From NCBI GenBank assembly GCA_023441965.1, contig JAEZNB010000094.1:1-41544 (forward strand): a DNA stretch of 41,544 nt. The letters are read 5' to 3'. The translations under genes were made by a program, and so were the position numbers. The notes beneath the pieces were generated by a model. The model was not told the DNA's origin and did not search any database. It saw only the letters and a list, made by a program, of their open reading frames with translations. Shown in pieces: positions 33,915-41,544 of the stretch (position 1 is the first letter of the stretch; each line of letters begins with the position of its first letter). Source of the stretch: Bacillota bacterium. GTDB lineage: Bacteria; Bacillota; Clostridia; Lachnospirales; Lachnospiraceae.

Positions 33915-35576
33915 ATGGGGAAAAGCATCGCAATCTATTCCCGTAAATCTAAGTTTACCGGTAAGGGAGAGAGCATCGAGAACCAGATAGAGCTATGCAG
34001 GCAATATATCGAGACTAATTATCAAAAGGAGGCACCACTGGAGCTATTGATCTACGAGGATGAGGGCTATTCGGGAAAAAATACAGCCCGCCCCCAGTTA
34101 CGGAGGCTGCTTCAGGATGCCGGGAAGAAGAGATTCTCTGTCATTGTATGCTACCGCCTGGACAGAATCAGCAGAAATGTCGGTGACTTTGCAAAAATGA
34201 TGGATGAATTAAACCGGATGGAGATCGCCTTTGTATCAATCCGGGAAGCCTTTGATACCTCAACTCCCATGGGGCGGGCAATGATGTATATCGCCTGTGT
34301 ATTCGCCCAGTTAGAAAGAGAAACCATCGCGGAACGAATCCGGGATAATATGTATGAGCTTTCGAAAACCGGACGGTGGCTGGGAGGTACCACACCGACC
34401 GGTTATCTTTCTGAAGAAACAGAGCAGTTATCCGCGGATGGGAAGAGCAGAAAAGCCTTCCGCTTGAAGCTTCACCCGGAGGAGGCTAAACTGATTACCC
34501 TGATCTTCCGTAAATACATAGAAACAGGATCCCTCACGAAAACCGATGCCTTTCTTGTACAGAATCACTATGCTACGAAGAACGGGGTCAGCTTCTCCAG
34601 ATATACCATTAAGAATATTCTGTCCAATCCCGTCTATATGATAGCAGACGAGGAGGCATATCAATATCTGAGTGAGAAACAAAAGTATCTGTATGCGGAG
34701 CATGCCGAATTTGACGGTTGCCATGGTATTATGGCCTATAACCGTACCAGACAGACGAGGGGCAAGACCCATATGGAAAGAGACAGATCGGAGTGGGTAG
34801 TGACTGTCGGTAAGCATGAGGGGATCATCAGTGGGAAGGATTTTGTAAGGGTCCAGGAGCTTTTGGAACGAAATAAAGCCAAGGCCTATAAGAAGCCCAG
34901 AAGCAATGTGGCATTATTGTCCGGACTCATTTACTGCAGCTGCGGAAGCCATATGAGGCCCAAGCTGACGAGAAGATATACGGCCACGGGGGACAGGGAA
35001 TATGATTATCTCTGTATGATGAAGGAGAAAAGCAAGGGGCAGAATTGTCATACACGAAATCTCAAGGGTAATCTGCTGGATTATAAGATTTGTGAGGTCC
35101 TGGAAGCACTCCCGGAGGATACCGAGCATTACAGAAGGGAGCTTCTTACCCTATATCAGAGTATAACGGACAAGATAAGTAAGGTTGGAACGGAAGAGGA
35201 CCGCTATCAAAAGCTTCTGGCCGAAAATGAGAAGGAAATCCATACCCTTGTGAAAACTCTGGCAAGAGCCGGGGAGAGTGCAGCGAAGCCCTATATCATA
35301 CAGCAGGTGGAGGAGCTTCATAGAAAGGGAGAGCTCTTAAGAGGCCGGTTGGAGGAGGCCAGGAAAAGCAGCGGGGAAGCCGGCTTGTCAGAGCAAGAGC
35401 TTGGACCCATCAGGCAGGCCCTTATGGATTATGGGACTGCCCTGAAAAATGCTCCGGCAGAGCTCAAACGTCGGGCCATCCACTCCCTGGTCAACAAGGT
35501 GGTATGGGACGGAACGAAGCTGCAGCTATACCTAAAGGCTTCTCCAAAAGCGCCGTTGGGTGAGGATAGCAAATGA
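33915..35576 (+). CDS. Large serine recombinase of the sigK element (SpoIVCA-like)
   Basis: 553 residues from ATG 33915, eight bases after GGGAGG; the frame is open back to 33888. The catalytic domain has IAIYSRKS (Ser12 the likely nucleophile), YRLDRISRN and FAQLERETIAERIRDNM. A recombinase DNA-binding domain follows, then a zinc ribbon (IYCSCGSHM ... YLCMM ... NCHTRN), then a coiled coil (about 400-500). This is the large serine recombinase architecture of SpoIVCA and phage integrases. The stop codon TGA (35574-35576) lies inside and just past the AATG att core, so its 3' end forms half of the right attachment site. Expected to excise the element in the mother cell. Confidence 0.95.
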   Translation: MGKSIAIYSRKSKFTGKGESIENQIELCRQYIETNYQKEAPLELLIYEDEGYSGKNTARPQLRRLLQDAGKKRFSVIVCYRLDRISRNVGDFAKMMDELNRMEIAFVSIREAFDTSTPMGRAMMYIACVFAQLERETIAERIRDNMYELSKTGRWLGGTTPTGYLSEETEQLSADGKSRKAFRLKLHPEEAKLITLIFRKYIETGSLTKTDAFLVQNHYATKNGVSFSRYTIKNILSNPVYMIADEEAYQYLSEKQKYLYAEHAEFDGCHGIMAYNRTRQTRGKTHMERDRSEWVVTVGKHEGIISGKDFVRVQELLERNKAKAYKKPRSNVALLSGLIYCSCGSHMRPKLTRRYTATGDREYDYLCMMKEKSKGQNCHTRNLKGNLLDYKICEVLEALPEDTEHYRRELLTLYQSITDKISKVGTEEDRYQKLLAENEKEIHTLVKTLARAGESAAKPYIIQQVEELHRKGELLRGRLEEARKSSGEAGLSEQELGPIRQALMDYGTALKNAPAELKRRAIHSLVNKVVWDGTKLQLYLKASPKAPLGEDSK

Positions 35577-35600
35577 GCTGCTGATGATGCTTCGAAGCGG
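35552..35600. other. attR: right junction of the sigK element
   Basis: Core AATG at 35572-35575. To its left is element DNA (the recombinase 3' end) with GCCGTT (35552-35557) and GATAG (35565-35569), inverted relative to AACGGC and CTATC at the left end. To its right the sigK coding sequence resumes with AGCTGCTGATGATGC. Confidence 0.8.
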
Positions 35601-35931
35601 AAAACGTCTGTCTAAGGAAGTATATCTGTATGATCCGATCGGATCAGACCGGGAAGGCAATGAAATCAATCTGTTGGATATCATCGAGGAAGCAGATATC
35701 GATATTGTGGAAAATATCGTTCTGGAGGATGACATTAAAAAACTGTATCATATTATAGGTAAGGTTTTAACCGATAGAGAACGTGAAATCATATGCTTGC
35801 GTTATGGGCTGAGTAACAGAAAGGAAGTCACCCAGCGGGAAATAGCCACAAAGCTTGGCATCTCCAGGTCCTATGTCAGCAGGATAGAAAAGAAGGCCCT
35901 GAAGAAGCTGCGGGAGTGCTTCGATCAGTAA
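35576..35931 (+). CDS. sigK: sigK, 3' part (interrupted sporulation sigma factor sigma-K)
   Basis: From 35576 the frame encodes the rest of sigma-K: ELLMMLRSGKRLSKEVYLYDPIGSD (the E codon is completed only after joining), GNEINLLDI, then region 4 with DREREIICLRYGLSN and the helix-turn-helix TQREIATKLGISRSYVSRIEKKAL. In the unrearranged form it has no proper start: the nearest ATG frame reads through the recombinase tail. With 23058-23325 it gives a complete 207-residue SigK. A terminator-like hairpin lies about 95 bp downstream. Confidence 0.93.
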
Positions 35932-36025
35932 GAGGAGAAACAAGGAAGCTTCTTAGGGAGAAACATACCGGGATGAACAGATACCTTGAACAGAATGAAT
36001 ATGAGCATGTAAATATTGGAGCAGG

Positions 36026-36095
36026 CTGCTGCCTAAGTTGGAGAGACAGAAGGAAATACTTCCTTCGGTCTTTATTTCACTAAGGCAGCAGTTTT
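36026..36095 (+). terminator. Nested hairpin terminator after sigK
   Basis: CTGCTGCCT (36026-36034) pairs with AGGCAGCAG (36083-36091), followed by TTTT. Inside it AAGGAA (36050-36055) and TTCCTT (36060-36065), flanked by GAC and GGTC, form a second hairpin. The remaining sequence to 36259 shows no gene. Confidence 0.65.
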
Positions 36096-36259
36096 CTTCA
36101 TAGTGAATATAGCATATTGTATGAAGAAGCTGGAAGTAGTAAGCTGTTGACAAGGCGAAGGAATAGGGTGATACATAAGTGCGGAAGTCTGATATCGGTG
36201 CTGGGCTTTCTGCTGCGGTAAGCTTGGAGCTGTAGGGAAGAGACGATAAGGAGGATATT

Positions 36260-36748
36260 ATGACAAGAGTCGGAAGAGTAATCGATGCCATGACAAGGTA
36301 TTATGCCGGAGATGTCAGGAGAATCAATCATTTCCTCAAGGTTTACGGATATGCCAAAGTGATCGGCGAGCTGGAAGGACTGGAGGAGGGGATGCAGGAG
36401 CTGCTGGAGATTGCGGCTCTGGTCCATGATATCGGTATTAAAATCAGTGAGGAGAAATATCATAGTTCTGCGGGAAAGTATCAGGAGCTGGAGGGACCGC
36501 CGGTTGCTGAGAAGCTATTGGCAGACTTGGGCTTCCCGGGAGAGCTGGTAGAAAGAGTATGTTATCTGGTGGGCCATCACCACACCTATAAGGGGATAGA
36601 TGGAGCGGATTATCAGATCTTAGTGGAAGCAGACTTTCTGGTGAACATTCAGGAGGAAGAGCTGGGAGAGCGGGAGATTAATAGTATCAGAGAGAAAATC
36701 TTTCGGACCTCATCCGGTCTGGCTCTGTTAGACCGTCTGTTCCGGTAA
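36260..36748 (+). CDS. HD-domain phosphohydrolase-like protein
   Basis: 162 residues, with AAGGAGG before the ATG. The metal-binding pattern of HD domains is present: NHFLKVYGYA (first His), ALVHDIGIK (His-Asp), GHHHTYKG and EADFLVN (last Asp). HDIG-like proteins hydrolyse nucleotides or cyclic dinucleotides; the substrate cannot be inferred. It stands downstream of sigK but after a terminator and has its own good ribosome site. Confidence 0.85.
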   Translation: MTRVGRVIDAMTRYYAGDVRRINHFLKVYGYAKVIGELEGLEEGMQELLEIAALVHDIGIKISEEKYHSSAGKYQELEGPPVAEKLLADLGFPGELVERVCYLVGHHHTYKGIDGADYQILVEADFLVNIQEEELGEREINSIREKIFRTSSGLALLDRLFR

Positions 36749-36805
36749 ATCAAATCTGAAATCAGAAGGAATGGGAAATGAAACATATAAGGGAGTATGA
36801 TACAT

Positions 36806-37678
36806 ATGGAATACGCAATTGAAGTCGAGAAGCTGGTTAAGAGATATGGGAGCTTTACGGCTGTCCATCAGCTGTCCTTTGCTGTGGAAGAGGGAGAAAT
36901 CTTCGCTCTGCTGGGGGCTAACGGAGCCGGAAAGACCACTACCCTGGAGTGTATCGAGGGCATACGACATTATAACGGGGGGAAGATTAGTGTGAAGGGG
37001 AAGATCGGAGTACAGCTCCAATCCTCGTCCCTACCCGGAACACTGACCGCCCTGGAAGCCTTCCGCTTATTTTGTAAATGGAATAGAGCCAAAGAGAATC
37101 TGACCTTATTGAAGGACTTTGGGGTAACGGAATTCAAGAATAAGCTGTATAAGTCCTTGTCAACCGGGCAGAAGAGAAGATTGCATCTGGCCATTGCGCT
37201 GATTAGCGCTCCTGATATCATCTTTCTGGATGAGCCTACAGCAGGACTGGATGTGGAGGGCAGGGTATCTCTGCATAAGGAGATTAAAAAGCTGAAGGAA
37301 ATGGGTAAAACGATCCTCCTGGCCAGTCATGATATGGCAGAGGTAGAGAATCTCTGTGACCGGATCGCGATTCTGAAGGAAGGGAAGCTGGCCTTCCTCG
37401 GAAGCTCCAGAGAGCTTACGCAGACCGGCTTCGGAGAAAGCAGAATCACCCTTCAGACCAGGAATCCCTTCCCGGCCAGACAGCTTGTTAATAGCAGACA
37501 CATACCCACAGAGCAGGCGGAGAGTAATCGCTTGACTGTGGCGACTACCGATATCGGAGATGCTCTACTGGAATTACTGACGATGCTGAAGGAAATGGAT
37601 AATGATGTGTTGGACATAAAACTGGAACGGGCCTCTTTGGAGCAGCGTTTTCTGGAGATCGCAAAGGAGGGAAAATAG
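36806..37678 (+). CDS. ABC-2 type transporter ATPase
   Basis: 290 residues from ATG 36806, ten bases after GGGAG; ATG 36797 is too close to that site. Walker A GANGAGKTT, signature SLSTGQKRRLHLAIAL (Thr in place of Gly in LSGGQ, common in this subfamily), Walker B DIIFLDEPTAGLD and switch LLASHDMAEV are present. The C-terminal segment after about 215 is the usual extra domain of drug or bacteriocin exporters. It pairs with the membrane gene one base downstream. Confidence 0.92.
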   Translation: MEYAIEVEKLVKRYGSFTAVHQLSFAVEEGEIFALLGANGAGKTTTLECIEGIRHYNGGKISVKGKIGVQLQSSSLPGTLTALEAFRLFCKWNRAKENLTLLKDFGVTEFKNKLYKSLSTGQKRRLHLAIALISAPDIIFLDEPTAGLDVEGRVSLHKEIKKLKEMGKTILLASHDMAEVENLCDRIAILKEGKLAFLGSSRELTQTGFGESRITLQTRNPFPARQLVNSRHIPTEQAESNRLTVATTDIGDALLELLTMLKEMDNDVLDIKLERASLEQRFLEIAKEGK

Positions 37679-37679
37679 G

Positions 37680-38396
37680 ATGGGAGCATTATTCTATGGT
37701 ATCGTCCTGCGTTGGAAGCAGGATCTTAGGAATAAGGGAATTTTAATTACCTACTATATGGTTCCCCTGCTTTTCTTCGGCTTTGTAGGTTCGATATTTA
37801 CCTCCATCAATCCGGAAGCAAAGGATACTCTGATCCAGACCATGACCATATTTGCGGTCACGATGGGAGCCTTTCTCGGAACACCGATCCCCTTGGTGGA
37901 GCTGTATTCGGGAGACATTAAGAAGGCCTATAAGGTAGGAGGGATCCCCTTATGGACAGGGGCAGCCGAGAATCTGATCTCGGCCTTCGTCCATCTCTTC
38001 CTTACCTGTATCATCATCTACATGACAGCACCTCTTATCTTTGATGCTAAGCTGCCTGAGAATGTGGTGCTCTACTTTGTATCCCTGGCAGTCTTTCTCC
38101 TGGTGAGCCTGTCCATAGGGACAGTCCTGGGTCTGCTGGTGAAAAATACCTCCAAGCTGACCATGGTCTCACAGCTTCTGTTTCTGCCGTCTCTGATGCT
38201 GTCCGGCATCATGTTTCCTGTGGAGCTCCTGCCGACGGTCTTACAGAAGATAGGCTACCTCTTCCCGGCAACCTGGGGACTGAAGCTTATGACAGCCTCT
38301 GCCTGGGAGCTGACGGCCTTTCTTCCGATGGCAGTTTATCTGATCGCTGCTATCGGTATCAGCAGCTATCGTCTCTCAAAGCTGGGTATAGACTGA
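37680..38396 (+). CDS. ABC-2 type transporter permease
   Basis: 238 residues, about six hydrophobic segments, with the ABC-2 motif region LLFLPSLMLSGIMFPVELLP near residue 170. GGAGG within the end of the ATPase gene serves as ribosome site. Together with the preceding ATPase it forms a complete exporter (likely a homodimer of each). The substrate is unknown; drug or lipid export is the usual role. Confidence 0.9.
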   Translation: MGALFYGIVLRWKQDLRNKGILITYYMVPLLFFGFVGSIFTSINPEAKDTLIQTMTIFAVTMGAFLGTPIPLVELYSGDIKKAYKVGGIPLWTGAAENLISAFVHLFLTCIIIYMTAPLIFDAKLPENVVLYFVSLAVFLLVSLSIGTVLGLLVKNTSKLTMVSQLLFLPSLMLSGIMFPVELLPTVLQKIGYLFPATWGLKLMTASAWELTAFLPMAVYLIAAIGISSYRLSKLGID

Positions 38397-38399
38397 CAC

Positions 38400-39953
38400 T
38401 TATTTCTTAGTTGTCCACTTGGAGCAGTCCCAGACCTGGGTTACAAGGTCTTCGTAGAAGTCCGGCTCATGGCAGATCAGCAGGACGCTGCCCTTATAGG
38501 TCTTCAGGGCCCGTTTCAGCTCTGCCTTCGCGTCTACATCCAGATGGTTTGTCGGCTCGTCCAGCAGCAGAATATTGGTTTCCCGGTTGATCAGCTTACA
38601 TAGTCTAACCTTGGCCTGCTCACCGCCGCTTAAGACCCGGACCTGACTCTCGATATGCTTAGTGGTCAGACCGCATTTTGCCAGGGCAGAACGGACCTCA
38701 TATTGGGTAAAGCCAGGAAACTCCTTCCAGATCTCATCAATACAGGTAGTGGTATTTCCGGGAGCCATCTCCTGCTCGAAATAACCGATATACAGGTAAT
38801 CTCCCAGGGCAACCTTGCCGCTTAAGGATGGAATAAGACCCAGAATACTCTTCAGTAGGGTGGTCTTGCCGATTCCGTTGGCTCCGGTCAATGCGATCTT
38901 ATCTCCCCGCGCCATCGTCAGATTCAGAGGAGAGGAGAGGGGCTCCTCATAACCGATGACCAGGTCTTCCGTCTGGAAGATATATCTTCCTGCTGCTCTG
39001 GCCTCTTTAAATTGAAACTCCGGCTTGGGCTTCTCCTTGGCAAGCTCGATCACTTCCATCTTATCCAGCTTCTTCTGACGGGACATGGCCATATTACGGG
39101 TGGATACCCTGGCCTTGTTCCTTGCTACAAAATCCTCCAGCTCCTCGATTTCCTTCTGCTGGCGTTTATAGGCAGATTCCAGCTGCGCCTTCTTCATCTC
39201 GTAGATTTCCAGGAATTTATCATAATTGCCCACATAGCGGTTCAGCTCCTGGTTTTCCATGTGATAGATGATATTCACCACACTGTTGAGAAAGGGTATA
39301 TCATGGGAAATCAGAATAAAGGCATTCTCATAGTCATTCAGATAACGCTTCAGCCATTCGATGTGGGGCACATCCAGGTAGTTGGTGGGTTCATCCAGAA
39401 GCAGGATATCCGGCTTCTCTAAAAGGAGCTTACCCAGCAGAAGCTTGGTTCTCTGACCTCCGCTCAATTCATTCACATCCCTGTCCAGTCCGATCTCATC
39501 CAGACCTAAGGCATGGGCAATCTCATCCACCTTGGGATCAATATTATAAAAATCGTGCATGGTCAGCAGCTCCTGAATCACTCCCAGCTCCTCAATCAGC
39601 TCGGGAAGCTCTTCCTCTGTGGCTGATCCCATAGAGTCGCAGATTACGTTCATCTTCTCCTCCAGCTCGAAGAGGTAGGAAAAGGCAGACTGCAGCACAC
39701 TTCTTAAGGTCATTCCGCTTTCCAGCACCGTATGCTGGTCCAGGTAGCCCGTATGGACATGCTTTGCCCATTCTACCTTGCCTTCATCCGGCATCAGCTT
39801 ACCGGTCACGATATTCATAAAGGTAGATTTTCCTTCTCCGTTGGCTCCGATCAGGCCGATGTGCTCACCCTTAAGCAGGCGGAAATTTACCTCGTGAAAT
39901 ATGGCACGGTCTCCGAAACCATGGCTTAAATTCGTTACATTCAAAATACTCAT
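38400..39953 (-). CDS. ABC-F family ATPase (YkpA/YbiT-like)
   Basis: 517 residues on the minus strand, with two fused ABC domains and no membrane part. Walker A motifs are GANGEGKST and GANGIGKTT. Signatures are LSGGQRTKLLLGKLL and LSGGEQAKVRLCKLI, each followed by LLLDEPTN-LD. The linker between the domains is a charged helical hairpin (about 240-310) that in ABC-F proteins reaches into the ribosome E site. Most such proteins relieve translation stalls; some protect against antibiotics. The sequence resembles the housekeeping YkpA/YbiT group, but resistance cannot be excluded. It converges on the ABC-2 permease gene with three bases between stops. Confidence 0.9.
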   Translation of the reverse strand: MSILNVTNLSHGFGDRAIFHEVNFRLLKGEHIGLIGANGEGKSTFMNIVTGKLMPDEGKVEWAKHVHTGYLDQHTVLESGMTLRSVLQSAFSYLFELEEKMNVICDSMGSATEEELPELIEELGVIQELLTMHDFYNIDPKVDEIAHALGLDEIGLDRDVNELSGGQRTKLLLGKLLLEKPDILLLDEPTNYLDVPHIEWLKRYLNDYENAFILISHDIPFLNSVVNIIYHMENQELNRYVGNYDKFLEIYEMKKAQLESAYKRQQKEIEELEDFVARNKARVSTRNMAMSRQKKLDKMEVIELAKEKPKPEFQFKEARAAGRYIFQTEDLVIGYEEPLSSPLNLTMARGDKIALTGANGIGKTTLLKSILGLIPSLSGKVALGDYLYIGYFEQEMAPGNTTTCIDEIWKEFPGFTQYEVRSALAKCGLTTKHIESQVRVLSGGEQAKVRLCKLINRETNILLLDEPTNHLDVDAKAELKRALKTYKGSVLLICHEPDFYEDLVTQVWDCSKWTTKK

Positions 39954-40523
39954 GACTGACTCCTTTATGGAAAAACTCTGTTATCCTTCTTGGGCTGCCG
40001 TTTATACAAAAAAGTGGCAGCTTTTCTTATTTTTATGCATTGAGACGGTTGCACTACGAATTATCATTTTACACGAAGAGTCCCCTATGGTCAATCTGAA
40101 AATAGGAATTGGGAATGCAGGGAAATCCTGCAAAATACCCAAATAGGCCTTCAATAAGCGAGGTCAGGAATAAGCGATGGGATAATCACAAGTTTTCCTA
40201 TCACCTTTCTTGTAGTTCTGTAGAAAAATGCACAATAATGAAATAAATTAGAAAAAAGGTATGGACTAATTCTGAATTATGTCTTACAATGTAAATTATG
40301 CGAAATACGCTTACAATTGACAGATGTCGAAAGAAAGCTGTCGCAACAGACAGTATAATCACTGAAATTGTCGGGTATTTTACCTACAATTCAAGAAAAT
40401 TTATAGGAAGTAGAGCCTAAATTGTCGAAAAATGAGTAAAGTCTTTCATAATTGATAAAAAATTGTTGCAATTATGAAAATACTGTTTTATAATAATGGT
40501 GTATATAGTCAGGAGAGAGGCAT
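39954..40523. promoter_or_regulatory. A/T-rich control region with Spo0A-box-like sites and a pilus promoter
   Basis: 570 bp without a convincing gene. TTGCAA (40466-40471), 17 bp and TATAAT (40489-40494) form a good sigma-A promoter 29 bp upstream of the pilB ATG. TGTCGAA, the core of the Spo0A box, occurs at 40325 and 40423, with near-matches at 40339 (TGTCGCA) and 40369 (TGTCGGG). GGCAGC-type hairpin arms near 40000-40020 (GCTGCC ... GGCAGC, then TTTTCTTATTTTT) form an intrinsic terminator on the plus strand. No c-di-GMP riboswitch was recognised. Confidence 0.6.
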
Positions 40524-41544
40524 ATGGAGTTCAACAATAGAAAGAAGAGATTGGGCGACATCCTTATTGATGCCGGTGTTATTGATGAACAACAATTAAC
40601 CGAAGCTCTGGCAGCACAGAGAGAAAAAGGACAGAAGCTTGGTGAGACTCTGATCGACTTAGGCTTCACGACCGAGGTAGAGATAGCCAACGCTTTACAT
40701 AGACAGCTTAATTATGATTTTGTGAGATTATCAGACCGCAGAATCGATCCGGAAATTACGAAGCTGGTCGGAGAAGAGATTCTTAGAAAGAATTCGGTAA
40801 TGCCCTTTGAATTCAAGCAGGGTTATCCGAATGTTCTTAGAGTGGCCATGTCCAACCCGCTGGATTACATCGCGATCGATGATATGGCGATCATTACGAA
40901 TTTTCAGATCGAGCCGGCGGTAGCGACCTCTCAGGATATTGCGGCGGCGATTGATAAGTATTATGGCAATATCGAGGCGCTGAAGGTGGCACAGCGTTAT
41001 ACCCAGGAAAGGGACAGCCTGATTAAGGCAGAACAGCCGGAGCAGGAGACCTTATCTGAAGAAGTGGAGAATGCACCGATCGTAGTCTTGGTTCGGTCAA
41101 TTATAGAGCAGGGCATCAGACAGCGGGCCAGCGATATCCATATCGAGCCCTTGGAGGATGATCTGCGGGTACGATACCGTATCGACGGTGTCTTAAGCAA
41201 GGGAAGAAGATACAGCTTAAGCCTGATGGCTGCTATTATTGCAAGAATAAAGATACTGTCCGGAATGGATATCTCGGAGAAGAGAAGACCACAGGACGGA
41301 CGAATATCAATGATTGTGGGCAGGGCTGAATATGATATCCGTTCCTCAGTACTGCCAACGGTATACGGGGAGAAGGTGGTACTTCGTATCGCTTCTAAAG
41401 GCGGCTTTACCAGAGACAAGCGGGAGCTGGGCTTTACCGAGGAGGAGCTGCTGCGCTATGATAAGATGATCAGCCAGCCCCATGGGATTATCCTGATTAC
41501 CGGACCGACCGGTAGCGGTAAGTCAACGACCTTGTATACCATGC
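40524..41544 (+). CDS. PilB/GspE-type pilus assembly ATPase (partial, runs off window)
   Basis: 340 codons are present before the window ends. AGGAGAGAGG precedes the ATG. The N-terminal MshEN/GspE-II domain (RLGDILIDAGVIDEQQLTEAL, KLGETLIDLGF) is followed by the ATPase core: RASDIHIEPLEDDLRVRYRIDGVL, KILSGMDISEKRRPQDGR and Walker A GPTGSGKST near the right edge. It powers assembly of type IV pili or a type II-like system. In clostridia it usually begins a pilus operon, so pilC and pilin genes are expected to the right. Confidence 0.95.
   Translation, partial: MEFNNRKKRLGDILIDAGVIDEQQLTEALAAQREKGQKLGETLIDLGFTTEVEIANALHRQLNYDFVRLSDRRIDPEITKLVGEEILRKNSVMPFEFKQGYPNVLRVAMSNPLDYIAIDDMAIITNFQIEPAVATSQDIAAAIDKYYGNIEALKVAQRYTQERDSLIKAEQPEQETLSEEVENAPIVVLVRSIIEQGIRQRASDIHIEPLEDDLRVRYRIDGVLSKGRRYSLSLMAAIIARIKILSGMDISEKRRPQDGRISMIVGRAEYDIRSSVLPTVYGEKVVLRIASKGGFTRDKRELGFTEEELLRYDKMISQPHGIILITGPTGSGKSTTLYTM

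Larger units (their letters stand above)
23322..35571. mobile_element. Skin-type element inserted in sigK (12,250 bp)
   Basis: The two sigK halves are separated by 12,250 bp, measured between the AATG repeats at 23322-23325 and 35572-35575. Removing one AATG copy plus the interior joins the halves in frame (CIDN|ELLMMLRSG), giving 207 residues from GTG 23058. A large serine recombinase is the last gene of the element. Bacillus subtilis, Clostridioides difficile and others have sigK intervening elements removed in the mother cell by such a recombinase. This one carries a nitrogenase-like operon rather than recognisable phage genes. Excision in vivo is inference from the exact join. Confidence 0.92.

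Noticed and set aside
34151..34395. Minus-strand open frames within the recombinase gene
   Set aside because: They overlap a well-supported gene, lack ribosome sites and have no recognisable protein features; they are shadows.
38400..39953. ABC-F protein as a clear antibiotic resistance gene
   Set aside because: The sequence resembles the housekeeping YkpA/YbiT group and nothing in the context (no leader peptide or attenuator recognised) supports resistance.
39954..40523. c-di-GMP riboswitch before the pilus ATPase gene
   Set aside because: These are common upstream of clostridial pilus genes, but I could not find the conserved aptamer motifs by eye.

Overview
The window looks like chromosomal DNA of an anaerobic, endospore-forming Clostridia member, probably Lachnospiraceae-like. 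Protein families and gene order (mtaB-ireB-ruvX-DUF1292-fur-RNase J, mltG-like-trmR-trhP, polA-coaE), strong AGGAGG ribosome binding sites and a sporulation sigma-K gene all point that way. No taxonomic search was possible, so the family-level guess is inference.

Layout. 1-750: C-terminal end of an unknown gene, a gene-poor stretch, and a tRNA-Leu(CAA) with its own promoter and terminator on the minus strand. 751-18292: mostly housekeeping genes on the plus strand: a zinc-finger anti-sigma-like membrane protein, polA, coaE, a WalJ-like metallo-hydrolase, an ACT-domain protein with its DUF711 partner, a dipeptidase, a cell-wall LytR-CpsA-Psr protein, an M23 peptidase, cysteine desulfurase-thiI, an HPr-like gene (minus), mtaB, ireB, ruvX, DUF1292 and fur. 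18384-22853: RNase J, a short MltG-like protein, and the tRNA U34 hydroxylation and methylation pair trmR-trhP.

23058-35931 is the remarkable part. The gene for the mother-cell sporulation factor sigma-K is split in two. Its 5' part ends at 23325 and its 3' part resumes at 35576. Between them lies a 12,250-bp element bounded by the 4-bp repeat AATG and ending with a large serine recombinase. Joining the halves at AATG gives one uninterrupted 207-codon reading frame that crosses the junction exactly as intact SigK does. This is a skin-type element, expected to be excised in the mother cell during sporulation.

The cargo of this element is not phage genes but a nitrogenase-like operon: a YezD-family small protein, a NifH-like reductase, cysteine synthase, NifK-like and NifD-like subunits, a lipoprotein-permease-ATPase uptake system of the nitrate/sulfonate (NMT1/SsuABC) type, a NifX-like cofactor carrier and a NifB-like radical SAM enzyme. 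P-cluster cysteines and the cofactor cysteine are kept, but the FeMo-cofactor histidine and the Gln191 and His195 equivalents of dinitrogenase are replaced. Cysteine synthase, the transporter type and the YezD protein suggest reductive scavenging of sulfur from an organosulfur compound, comparable to methylthio-alkane reductase, rather than nitrogen fixation. That function is inference.

36260-41544: an HD-domain protein, an ABC-2 ATPase-permease pair, a convergent ABC-F ATPase, and, behind an A/T-rich control region with several Spo0A-box-like sites, the start of a PilB/GspE-type pilus ATPase that runs off the window.
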